A stretch of 64,000 nt of DNA from JACTMZ01 sp044359955 (GTDB taxonomy: Bacteria > Verrucomicrobiota > Verrucomicrobiia > Chthoniobacterales > JACTMZ01). A model generated the notes under the pieces. That model had not been told where the DNA came from and ran no database searches. It saw only the letters and a program-made list of their open reading frames with translations. The stretch is from positions 248,001-312,000 of the forward strand of contig JBIKLF010000001.1 in the NCBI GenBank assembly GCA_044359955.1, written 5' to 3'. Positions 46,601 through 52,396 of this stretch are shown piece by piece; within the stretch, counting starts at the first letter, position 1; each line of letters opens with the position of its first letter. Position numbers and translations under genes: made by a program.

Positions 46601-47049
46601 ATGTGCCAGTCACTGTTCGCATCAGCCGAAATGCGAGCTTGGGTAATCTATCGGGAAACATCAATGTAACGAGCGCCGGAGCGGCGGCGAAACAGATAGC
46701 CGTCCAAGGCAAGGTATCGGCAGTGCCCAGCTTGTCGCTGAGCGGGTCTATCAAAGCTTTCAACACGACCAGGGGGCGGCCCTCCGCGAGTCAGAGTTTT
46801 CTCGTCTCCGGATCGGCTTTGAATTCTGTCGTGTCCGTGACGGCACCTGCTGGTTTCCAAGTCTCGTTAAACAATGCGAATTTCGCTAGCAGAGTGCAGC
46901 TGAATCCGGCCAATCAAACACTGTCTACGCAGCGTATCTGGATCCGTTTAGCTTCTGCGACCCGAGCCAGAACTTTGTCGGGTAACATCACAGCTTCCAG
47001 TAGCGGGGCTGCAACCAAGGTTATTCGCGTGAGCGGACGCGTGCGGTAA
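40624..47049 (+). CDS. Giant secreted protein with ~17 tandem Ig-like beta-sandwich repeats
   Basis: 2141 residues. A signal peptide (ITLLLALAISLAPLCEQ) is followed by a ~260-residue N-terminal domain nearly identical to the PEP-CTERM protein at 35989. From residue ~290 to the end come about 17 repeats of ~105-110 residues with the pattern (LxxFsTtxGTAS..QTFtVSGaNLTgnVTVtAPxgFEVS..g..y..sl.l....g....TtIsVRl.a....G..SGnItvsS.GA..ktvaVSGTV). Repeats 4-12 form three exact 981-bp periods of three domains each. It ends at VIRVSGRVR without a PEP-CTERM anchor, so it is either released or held by another means. An adhesin or surface fibre role is likely but unproven. Confidence 0.85.
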   Translation: MLKHITLLLALAISLAPLCEQSKASPDDSYQQNDLLLFLLNPTGTTGTDRVVLFSLGSTWNVFRKAATPNDPTFGSVISLGNINTILTSTYGADWTGLSSSLFLGAVGQNGSTSSLSSAVNNGDFARTVYITKPRLGAGSVGVANSSAAAVPTGNSAGVAGAISTANSIAGNTNVVTSNPVNLPNSGNEGAASLVSQNPFGPTGAPATAYTAIQGGVVGETTNAPYNLGSVSNVVNALDLYRVTPSTSGSTAWQNLNNISGLTAGQGYYLGTLTLSDNGDVNFVARQPEPVIALSGDDLTGMTTTQNAPSAPKNLTITATNLGTSNVTIEMPAGFEVSTNGGTSYANTGTIAPTNGAVNATVRVRIAAGASIGSLGGDVSVRAGSGTPVTKEISGTVGAPAPSVAISGTLSGFETTAGTASAAQTFSVSGSSLTDALTVTAPSGFELRLAGSDSYGPSTTIPPGNGTVAATSMEIRISAATPAGSLTGGVINVASTGATPATLSVSGTVNAAPSLTVSPASLSGFSATQGTASAAQTFTVSGANLTGSVTVTAPTGFEISNGGSSYTGSLSLTQSAGTLAGTTISVRLTAADVGSPSGDITVSSGGASSKTVAVSGTVVPPPAITVTGTLASFTATQGTASAAQTFSVSGANLTANVIVEAPANFEVSTDGTNFSTSRTLTQSSGSAASTTISVRIAATAPDGSVSGNVTVSSAGAASQTLAASGTVGLPPSLSVLSSLVAFGSTQGTASASQTFTVSGANLTDNVTVNAPANFEVSTDGTTFADSRSLTVSGGSLGATTVSVRIKATAPAGAVSGNITVSSNGATSRIVALTGTVVPPPSVTTTGTLSAFSTTAGTASAPQTFTVSGANLTGDVTVIAPSGFEVSNGGANYAGSLTLTPGAGTLASTTISARLSAAASVGSPSGNITVSSGGASSKTVGVSGTVVPAPSITVTGTLASFTATQGTASTPQTFSVSGANLTGNINVEAPANFEVSTDGTNFFTSRTLTQSSGSVASTTISVRIATSAPSGPVGGNVQIRSAGATERTLPASGVVGSQPAVTAVSNFSALVATQGTASAVQTFTVSGANLMDNVTVAAPANFEVSIDGTSFADSRSLTVSGGSLGATTVSVRIKATAPVGAASGNITVSSTGATSQTVAVSGTVVPPPSVTTTGTLSAFSTTAGTASAPQTFTVSGANLTGDVTVTAPSDFEVSNGGGSYAGSLILTQSGGTLTSTTISVRLSAAASVGSPSGNITVSSGGASSKTVGVTGTVVPPPAIIVTGTLAAFTATQGTASTAQTFSVSGANLTGNVTVAAPANFEVSTDGTNFFTSRTLAQSSGSVASTTISVRLATSAPLGSLLGAIDIGSPGVATQTLAVSGTVGLPPSLTVLSSLVAFSSTQGTASAVQTFTVSGANLTDNVTVAAPANFEVSIDGTSFADSRSLTISGGSLGVTTVWVRIKATAPVGAASGNITVSSTGATNQTVAVSGTVAPPPSITTIGTLAAFSTTAGTASATQTFTVSGANLTGDVTVTAPSGFEVSNGGANYAGSLTLTPGAGTLASTTISARLSAAASVGSPSGNITLSSSGASSKTIAVSGTVVAPPSLSTAGTLASFSTTEGAASSVQTFTVSGSNLTGNVTITAPSGFEVSSNGSSFSSSLALTPSSGAVSASISVRVAAAAPSGSLSGNISVSTAGVSSKTVSVNATVTAMPRINVVGSLIPFSAIAGTASAEQTLQLSGSNLTGNVTIAVPTRFEVSRGGGQPFASSLTISPDSGSINQSIFVRLAAAPVGNYSGDLGFNTSGASAIKVAVSGTVVPAPTVNGSANFVTFNSIQGSASASQSFSVSGANLTSPVTVTAPTGYEVSLDNSLFGSTQAINPQNGTVAVQVHLRIAATTGVGSPSGAVRISSTGAAERSLPVNGKVVPPPLLTLSGTLSELTTRLGTASTGRTFSVSGSDLTGNVTVAAPVGFEVTGQRKAYARTIILTPSQGRLDVPVTVRISRNASLGNLSGNINVTSAGAAAKQIAVQGKVSAVPSLSLSGSIKAFNTTRGRPSASQSFLVSGSALNSVVSVTAPAGFQVSLNNANFASRVQLNPANQTLSTQRIWIRLASATRARTLSGNITASSSGAATKVIRVSGRVR
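42481..45423 (+). repeat. Three tandem 981-bp higher-order repeats within the Ig-repeat gene
   Basis: Equivalent codons after the GTV-V junction fall at 42481, 43462, 44443 and 45424, three exact intervals of 981 bp (327 codons). Each period holds three domain subtypes in the same order (TVTGTLASFTATQG, VLSSLVAFGSTQG or its variant, TTTGTLSAFSTTAG). Long stretches of DNA are identical between copies (e.g. CAGACTTTCACGGTGAGC), pointing to recent unequal crossing-over. Confidence 0.9.
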
Positions 47050-47103
47050 GGCTTCCGCTCTCGGAGGTTGTATCGAATAGACCTCGTTGCTCCACCACAA
47101 CTA

Positions 47104-47811
47104 ATGACTTCTGCTAGGTTGAGTGTAGTCATGCCGGTTTTCAACGAAGCGGCAACGATCGGCAGGGTTGCCGGAGTCGTGCTGGCCCGGCCGGAAGTGG
47201 CCGAGTTGGTCGTGGTGGACGATGCCTCGTCCGATGGCACCTGGGATGAATTGCAGCGGTTCGTCGCCGCCCACCCGGACCGTGTGCGGGTGCTGTGCCA
47301 TGAGCAGAACTCGGGCAAAGGTGCGGCTCTCCGCACGGGATTTGCTGCGGCCACGAGAGACATCGTCCTCGTGCAGGATGCCGACTTGGAATACGATCCG
47401 GCCGATTATCCGCGCTTGCTCGAGCCGATTCTGCGGGATGCGGCGGACGCTGTCTTCGGTTCGCGCTTTATCGGCGGATCGAGTCATCGCGTGCTTTATT
47501 TTTGGCACTCGTTGGGCAATCGGTTTCTGACTCTGCTTTCGAACATGGTGACCGACCTCAACCTCACCGACATGGAATGCGGCTACAAAGTGTTCCGCCG
47601 CGACCTGCTGCAAAAGATCACCATCGAAGAGCCGCGCTTCGGCTTCGAACCGGAGATCGTGGCCAAAGTGGCGCGTTCCGGGGCCCGTATTTACGAAGTC
47701 AGTGTGGCCTACTACGGCCGCACTTATGCCGAGGGCAAAAAGATCAACTGGAAAGACGGCGTCAGCGCCATTCGCTGCATTCTGAAATACGGGCTGCTGC
47801 GGCGGTGGTAG
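47104..47811 (+). CDS. Family 2 glycosyltransferase (DPM1/polyprenyl-phosphate sugar synthase-like)
   Basis: 235 residues from ATG 47104 (MTSARLSVVMPVFNEAATIG); the frame from 47068 adds a meaningless dozen residues. The GT-A fold is clear: VVDDASSDGTWDEL, NSGKGAALRTGF, VQDADLEYDP (the DxD), DAVFGSRF, then LTDMECGYKVFRRDLL and GFEPEIVAKVARSG. No C-terminal membrane segments, so it resembles DPM1. It would make a polyprenyl-phosphate sugar, the donor used by GT-C enzymes such as those at 31980-35623. It follows the Ig-repeat gene by 54 bp. Confidence 0.93.
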   Translation: MTSARLSVVMPVFNEAATIGRVAGVVLARPEVAELVVVDDASSDGTWDELQRFVAAHPDRVRVLCHEQNSGKGAALRTGFAAATRDIVLVQDADLEYDPADYPRLLEPILRDAADAVFGSRFIGGSSHRVLYFWHSLGNRFLTLLSNMVTDLNLTDMECGYKVFRRDLLQKITIEEPRFGFEPEIVAKVARSGARIYEVSVAYYGRTYAEGKKINWKDGVSAIRCILKYGLLRRW

Positions 47812-47815
47812 GGGA

Positions 47816-48246
47816 GGGAGGAGTTTTAAGTTTTAGGTTTGTAAGTTTTAAGCATCCGGACTTCCTTCATCCTTCATACTTGTCCTTTCCGGTCTCCGCT
47901 TTGATCTCGCCCTCCGGCGATCCCGCTACGCGGCTGTCGCTGCGCTCCAGTCTATTTGGTCGCGGCGGCGCCCTATCTTCGGCTCTGCCTACGGTATCAG
48001 TTGATCGCCGTGGCGACCTATCTCCGGCCTGGCGGCCTCCGGTTCGCTCCGCTCGGTTCCCCTCTCCGGTCTCCAGGGAGGAGTTTTAAGTTTTAGGTTT
48101 GTAAGTTTTAAGCATCCGGACTTCTCTGGAACTCATCTTCTTCTATCTTCTTCCATCGGTGGCTGGTTTGGTTTCTGTCCTGCGGCTCAGGTTTTCTCCT
48201 TCACCCTTCATCCTTCAAACTTCATCCTTCTCCCATCGGTGGCTTG
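47816..48246 (+). repeat. Modular heptamer repeat block 3
   Basis: Module order: AGTTTTA (47820-47862), CTTCATC and TCCGGTC arrays, GATCTCGCCCTCCGGCG module (47902-48070), AGTTTTA again (48079-48120), CTTCATC array (~48200-48230) and CCATCGGTGGCT end (48235-48244). It begins 5 bp after the GT2 stop codon. Confidence 0.85.
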
Positions 48247-48313
48247 TCTTTTCGCTTGTTTTACTGCGCTTGTCGCTTGACTTGGCCTGTGAGCACGGGA
48301 ATTTTACCCGCTG

Positions 48314-48586
48314 GTGAGCACGACAAAGATACTCGGAATTTTGGAGGCTGCGAGCATCGAACCTCCCCAAGCGCGGGCGATCGCCGAGAGCCTGGAGATT
48401 GCGTTCCGCGATCAAGAGGATGACCTCACCAAGCGGCTCATTACCAAACAGGATGGAGTAGAACTCAAGGCGGAAATCCGCACGGAAATGCACGGCTTCA
48501 AAGCCGAGATTATCAAATGGATGTTCCTTTTTTGGATCGGGCAGACTGTGGCCACGGCAGCCATTGTGAAATTGCTCCTCCCTTGA
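48314..48586 (+). CDS. Small coiled-coil membrane protein (DUF1640-like)
   Basis: 90 residues from a GTG at 48314 (VSTTKILGILEAASIEPPQA). ARAIAESLEIAFRDQEDDLTKRLITKQDGVELKAEIRTEM is a predicted coiled coil, and WMFLFWIGQTVATAAIVKLLLP a C-terminal membrane anchor. The layout matches the short bacterial DUF1640/CCDC90-like proteins of unknown function. It is isolated between two repeat blocks, like the toxin-antitoxin pairs nearby, but no partner is seen. Confidence 0.75.
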   Translation: MSTTKILGILEAASIEPPQARAIAESLEIAFRDQEDDLTKRLITKQDGVELKAEIRTEMHGFKAEIIKWMFLFWIGQTVATAAIVKLLLP

Positions 48587-48647
48587 CGTTTTCTTGAGCT
48601 GGAGACGGAGAAAGGCAAGCCATGGCAGGAGGCAAAGACGCAGAATT

Positions 48648-48976
48648 TTAGCCACCGATGGGGGAAGATAAACGGCTAGGATAGGCCCGGGCGCGGGGAG
48701 GGAGGAGTTTTAAGTTTTAGGTATGTAAGTTTTAAGCGTCCGGACTCTCCGCGCGGTTTGATCTCGCCCTCCGGCGATCCCGCTACGCGGCTGTCGCTGC
48801 GCTCCAGTCTATTTGGTCGCGGCGGCGACCTATCTCCGGCTCTGCCTACGGTATCAGTTGATCGCCGTGGCGACCTATCTCCGGCCTGGCGGCCTCCGGT
48901 TCACTCCGCTCGGTTCCGGTTTCCCCCTTCATCCTTCAAACTTCATCCTTAATCCTTCTCCCATCAATGGCTGGTC
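48648..48976 (+). repeat. Modular heptamer repeat block 4
   Basis: It starts with TTAGCCACCGATGGGGGAAGA and part of the hairpin element of 18856 (48648-48700), then AGTTTTA module (48706-48747), GATCTCGCCCTCCGGCG module (48757-48920) and CTTCATC array ending CCATCAATGGCTGG (48927-48975). It ends ~10 bp from the PIN-toxin stop codon. Confidence 0.85.
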
Positions 48977-48984
48977 TTTTTATT

Positions 48985-49395
48985 CTACGCCCCCGGCATG
49001 ATTAGCGGAATGAGCGCGCGGCGGTGGCGTCGGTAGATGGTGAAATCGGAATCGGTGGTCCAAACCTTGGCGGGTGGATGCAACTCGGACAAGCGGACCA
49101 GACAGGCGTCAGCCAATGACATGGGGACATTGCGGTAGCGATCCATCAGGATTCGCAGCGAGCGCGCCTCCTGCACGGTGTCGAACCTGGAAATCAGCGC
49201 GCCACGCTCAACCATTTGCAGGGGTAAATCGGCAACGATATCTCCGCGCTGCAGCAGAAACGACGTCTCGGCCAGGACCGCATCGCAGGTAAGTAGAGGT
49301 TCGGTGATGGTGCCCATCACTTCCTTGGCCCAAGTATGGTGCCGGTCACTGCGGTCGAAATAGGCCACCAGCGGGCCCGTGTCGGCAATGATCAC
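48985..49395 (-). CDS. PIN-domain ribonuclease toxin (VapC-like)
   Basis: 136 residues from a GTG at 49395 that overlaps the antitoxin stop as GTGA. The PIN acidic residues are visible: IIADTGPLVAYFDRSDRHH (first Asp), DAVLAETSFLL (Glu), MSLADACLVRL (Asp) and WTTDSDFTIYRRH (last Asp). These toxins cleave tRNA or rRNA. The longer frame to 49473 runs through the antitoxin gene. The order antitoxin-toxin is that of vapBC. Confidence 0.9.
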   Translation of the reverse strand: MIIADTGPLVAYFDRSDRHHTWAKEVMGTITEPLLTCDAVLAETSFLLQRGDIVADLPLQMVERGALISRFDTVQEARSLRILMDRYRNVPMSLADACLVRLSELHPPAKVWTTDSDFTIYRRHRRALIPLIMPGA

Positions 49396-49640
49396 CGGGG
49401 TTTGCCTCCGAAACCCGCCATGTGTCGAGGGTGGGAGGAGAGATTCCCCAGGCCGCTCGCTCCGGTGCCGCACAGATCCTTGGTTTGTTGCAGCAGACTT
49501 GGTTTACTTTTGGCTGATTTGCGCAGCAGGCTGGTCAGCGCCTGACGGCACAACTCCGAGCGCGTGGTGCGGCGCGCGCGGGCCTCGGCCTCGAGCCCGG
49601 CCGCCAGCTTCTCATCGATCTTAAGCGAGATGGTCGTCAT
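49392..49640 (-). CDS. Ribbon-helix-helix antitoxin (CopG-like) of the PIN toxin
   Basis: 82 residues from ATG 49640 (MTTISLKIDEKLAAGLEAEA). The N-terminal RHH (ISLKIDEKLAAGLEAEARARRTTRSELCRQAL) binds DNA and the C-terminal ~35 residues (PSLLQQTKDLCGTGASGLG) likely wrap the toxin. It overlaps the toxin gene by 4 bp. Starts upstream to 49676 are less convincing. Confidence 0.85.
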   Translation of the reverse strand: MTTISLKIDEKLAAGLEAEARARRTTRSELCRQALTSLLRKSAKSKPSLLQQTKDLCGTGASGLGNLSSHPRHMAGFGGKPR

Positions 49641-49702
49641 GGTTGCACTGGTATCACGTAATGTCGCATGAGGCAATACCGCTGGCCAAGACGGTCGGAA
49701 TC

Positions 49703-50066
49703 AGGGAGAGAAGTTTTCGGTTTTCAGTGTTCAGTGTTCAGCTGGGCAGTAAGGAACGAACACGCCACTTTACCTTTTCCGCTCTCCGGTTTCGTGGGAG
49801 GAGTTTTAAGTTTTAGGTATGTAAGTTTTAAGCGTCCGGACTCTCCGCGCGGTTTGATCTCGCCCTCCGGCGATCCCGCTACGCGGCTGTCGCTGCGCTC
49901 CAGTCTATTTGGTCGCGGCGGCGACCTATCTTCGGCTCTGCCTACGGTATCAGTTGAGCGCCGTGGCGACCTATCTCCGGCCTGGCGGCCTCCGGTTCGC
50001 TCCGCTCGGTTCCGGTTTCCCCCTTCATCCTTCATCCTTCAAACTTCATCCTTTTTCTCCTCCCCA
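49703..50066 (+). repeat. Modular heptamer repeat block 5
   Basis: Order: AGTTTTC/GGTTTTC/AGTGTTC array with a GAACGAACACGCCACTTTACC tail split at 49709-49790, AGTTTTA module (49798-49839), GATCTCGCCCTCCGGCG module (49853-50015) and CTTCATC array (50021-50055). It fills the space between the PIN pair (5' side) and the stop codon of the next antitoxin. Confidence 0.85.
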
Positions 50067-50067
50067 C

Positions 50068-50307
50068 TCAGGCGCGGGCGAAGCGTTCGGCGAGCACCAC
50101 TTTGATCAGGCTTTGGTAGGGCACGTCGCGGCGGTTGGCTTCGCGTTTGATGGCATGGAGCAAAGGGGCCGGCATGCGCAGGGAGATGGTCTCGGTTGTC
50201 AGCTTGAGGTCCGGGAACGCGACGCGCTCCGCCTTGGACCAATCGAGGGTGCGACCCTGACGGGCCGGCATGGCGGGGACGCGCAGGCGGTCAACTTTGG
50301 TTTTCAT
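50068..50307 (-). CDS. BrnA-like RHH antitoxin, second BrnTA pair
   Basis: 79 residues (MKTKVDRLRVPAMPARQGRT). The C-terminal RHH-type region is TTETISLRMPAPLLHAIKREANRRDVPYQSLIKVVLAERF. It overlaps the toxin 3' end by 17 bp. It differs from the antitoxin at 18273, so the two BrnTA pairs are not recent copies. Confidence 0.82.
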   Translation of the reverse strand: MKTKVDRLRVPAMPARQGRTLDWSKAERVAFPDLKLTTETISLRMPAPLLHAIKREANRRDVPYQSLIKVVLAERFARA

Positions 50308-50587
50308 AGATATTTTTTTCCTCGCGGTTCATGGGTCTGGCGGAAATGACGCGCAGCTTCGCGCCGCGGATGGTGAAAGCAATGTGGAGCAACCGTCCCT
50401 CGTCGGTGTGTCCGAGGGCGTGGTGGCGTTCTTCTGTTGTGCTGTGCCGGGGGTCGGGCAGGACCAGTAGCGGGGCGTTCTGGAAAAGTTCCTCCGCCTC
50501 GCGGCAGCTGACCCCGTGTTTCTGTATACTCTTGAGCGCATTGCCCTCGTCCCAATCGAAACCGACAATCCCGGTCCAATCGATCAT
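50291..50587 (-). CDS. brnT: BrnT-family toxin, second BrnTA pair
   Basis: 98 residues from ATG 50587 (MIDWTGIVGFDWDEGNALKS). Family blocks: FDWDEGNALKSIQKHGVSCREAEELF, DPRHSTTEERHHALGHTDEGRLLHIAFTIRG and LRVISARPMNREEKNIYE, much closer to canonical BrnT than the copy at 18496. RelE-fold ribonuclease. Flanked on both sides by modular repeat blocks. Confidence 0.92.
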   Translation of the reverse strand: MIDWTGIVGFDWDEGNALKSIQKHGVSCREAEELFQNAPLLVLPDPRHSTTEERHHALGHTDEGRLLHIAFTIRGAKLRVISARPMNREEKNIYENQS

Positions 50588-50652
50588 GGTCAGTGTGTAT
50601 ACGTGAAAAACATACAACAGTCAAGGCCGGCGCAAGGGGTGCCAAGGTGGCC

Positions 50653-50946
50653 CATGGGAGAGAAGTTTTCGGTTTTCAGTGTTCAGTGTTCAGCCGGACA
50701 GTAAAGAACGAACACGCCACTTTACCCTTTCCGCTCTCCGGTCTCTTGGGAGGAGTTTTAAGTTTTAGGTTTGTAAGTTTTAAGCGTCCGGACTTCCTTC
50801 ATCCTTCATATTTGTCCTTTCCGGTCTCCTGGGAGGAGTTTTAAGTTTTAGGTATGTAAGTTTTAAGCATCCTTTTCCCCTCGGTTCCGCTCTCCGGTCC
50901 CCCTTCATACTTCATCCTTCAAACTTCATCCTTCTCCCATCAATGG
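50653..50946 (+). repeat. Modular heptamer repeat block 6
   Basis: Order: AGTTTTC/AGTGTTC array and its tail (50661-50745), AGTTTTA (50753-50793), CTTCATC and TCCGGTC arrays (50798-50830), AGTTTTA (50834-50873), CTTCATC array with CCATCAATGGCCGG end (50903-50950). It lies upstream of the BrnT pair and before the 81-residue gene. Confidence 0.85.
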
Positions 50947-51041
50947 CCGGTTTGTTTTCCAACTCCACCTCAGCCCCCCGCCCTTGCTGTTATCGGCAAT
51001 GTCACTTGTTCGGGAGGGGGAGGAGAGGTAGGTTTTGCGGG

Positions 51042-51287
51042 ATGAAGCAATACCGGCCGAACATCGAGCGCCAGAAGTGGCTCTTCTCGATGGAAAAATC
51101 GCGCAAGGTCTTGCGGCGCTGGCAGGGTAAGCCCGAGAGCCGAGTTACGGCGGGCCCGCAGATCCAGGACAATTCCGAGCCTTGGTTGCCGGGCGGGGTC
51201 CGCTCGGTGGCTGATGCCTTGTGGATTTCGGACCGAATCAAGGAGGACGTCGAGCGATGGGGACCAAAACAACCTCGGACGATGTAA
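51042..51287 (+). CDS. Small protein paired with a nucleotidyltransferase-like gene
   Basis: 81 residues from ATG 51042 (MKQYRPNIERQKWLFSMEKS). Basic N-terminus, then WQGKPESRVTAGPQIQDNSEPWLPGGVRSVADALWISDRIKEDVERWG. No family recognised. It overlaps the nucleotidyltransferase-like gene by 31 bp, and the pair sits in the toxin-antitoxin island, so it may be the antitoxin or specificity partner. Confidence 0.65.
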   Translation: MKQYRPNIERQKWLFSMEKSRKVLRRWQGKPESRVTAGPQIQDNSEPWLPGGVRSVADALWISDRIKEDVERWGPKQPRTM

Positions 51288-51940
51288 TTCGCCGCCTGGC
51301 CTTGGAGTTTCGCGTTGTGACTCTTGGCGGTGTGGCCGTCATTGCCACCGGGTTGAGCCGCAACACCTGCGATGCAGATATTTGGGTTGAGCCCTTGGCT
51401 TCAGCGGGTGAGTGGTCTGATCGTATTGCACCGCTGATTTACGACTTCGGCACCTCCGAGCCGGTGGCGATGGGATCATGGACTCGGATTGCGCGTGCCC
51501 AACTGGCCGAGGTGATTGACCGTGACCGGGTGATTCGCATCAGTGGCCTTGAGCGTCCTTTGGATATTTTTCGGGAACCAAACCAGATCGATGTGGCGGA
51601 TTTCAACGACGTTTGGCAGCGATCTCAACCGATGGATGACGGGACCCGGTTGCCGGATCCGGTCGATTTGCTGGTCAGTAAGCAGGAGACGGGCCGAGAC
51701 AAGGATGTGGCGGACATCGTTTTTCTCGAGACGAAAATTCAGTCGGACTATTTGCGGCGCTTGCCGCTGGTTTCCGCCGACGAAGCGATCCGTATGTTGG
51801 ATCGTTTTCTCACGCCCCGTGTGGCGGAGGCGGCTTTGGCCCATGCGTCCGTGGAGGTGCGGGATTTGGGAAGAAAATTTCTTCAGGAGCTGGCGGAGGA
51901 AGGCGATCCGTTCGCCGCGGAAATCCTGCGGAGGATTTAG
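51257..51940 (+). CDS. Nucleotidyltransferase-fold protein (possible toxin-antitoxin component)
   Basis: 227 residues from ATG 51257 (MGTKTTSDDVIRRLALEFRV). VVTLGGVAVIATGLSRNTCDADIWVEP matches the Gly-Gly...D-x-D catalytic loop of minimal nucleotidyltransferases (AbiEii/MenT or DUF6036-like). PDPVDLLVSKQETGRDKDVADIVFLETKI is the conserved 'K...R.KD..Di' region of such proteins. It might nucleotidylate tRNA or its partner. The TAG stop is the first three bases of a TAGCCACCGAT repeat, so the 3' end adjoins an inserted element. Confidence 0.7.
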   Translation: MGTKTTSDDVIRRLALEFRVVTLGGVAVIATGLSRNTCDADIWVEPLASAGEWSDRIAPLIYDFGTSEPVAMGSWTRIARAQLAEVIDRDRVIRISGLERPLDIFREPNQIDVADFNDVWQRSQPMDDGTRLPDPVDLLVSKQETGRDKDVADIVFLETKIQSDYLRRLPLVSADEAIRMLDRFLTPRVAEAALAHASVEVRDLGRKFLQELAEEGDPFAAEILRRI

Positions 51941-52352
51941 CCACCGATAGGGGAAGAGGAGAAGGCGAGCGATGAAACCGGAGCCGCAAAGACAGGCCCA
52001 AGCCAAACTTGAAAGCTGAGGGGGGAAGTAGAGTTTTAAGTTTTAGGTTTGTAAGTTTTAAGCATCCGGACTTCCTTCATCCTTCATATTTGTCCTTTCC
52101 GGTCTCCGCTTTCCGCTCTCCGGTCTCCTGGGAAGAGTTTTAAGTTTTAGGTTTGTAAGTTTTAAGCATCCGGACTTCCTTCATCCTTCATATTTGTCCT
52201 TTCCGGTCTCCGCTTTCCGCTCTCCGGTCTCCTGGGAAGAGTTTTAAGTTTTAGGTTTGTAAGTTTTAAGCATCCGGACTCTCCGCGCGGTTTCCGTTTC
52301 CCCTTCATCCTTCATCCTTCAAACTTCATCCTTCTCCCCTCGGTGGCTGGCC
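51938..52352 (+). repeat. Modular heptamer repeat block 7
   Basis: It opens with TTTAGCCACCGATAGGGGAA and ~85 bp whose inverted copy is at 18165-18247. Then the pair AGTTTTA module + CTTCATC/TCCGGTC arrays occurs twice as a ~105-bp direct tandem duplication (52029-52133 and 52134-52237), followed by a third AGTTTTA module (52238-52278), a CTTCATC array and a CTCGGTGGCTGG end (~52348). Confidence 0.88.
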
Positions 52353-52396
52353 TTTTCTTTATTCCTTTGGCGCGCTAGTGTTTATTGGCTTCGCCT

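Noticed and set aside
40624..47049. PEP-CTERM anchoring of the 2141-residue protein
   Set aside because: The domain shared with the PEP-CTERM protein is N-terminal only; the C-terminus ends in the last Ig-like repeat with no PEP motif, hydrophobic helix or Arg cluster.
47816..52352. Repeat blocks as CRISPR arrays
   Set aside because: Units are 7 bp and directly tandem, with no unique spacers of constant length and no cas genes nearby.
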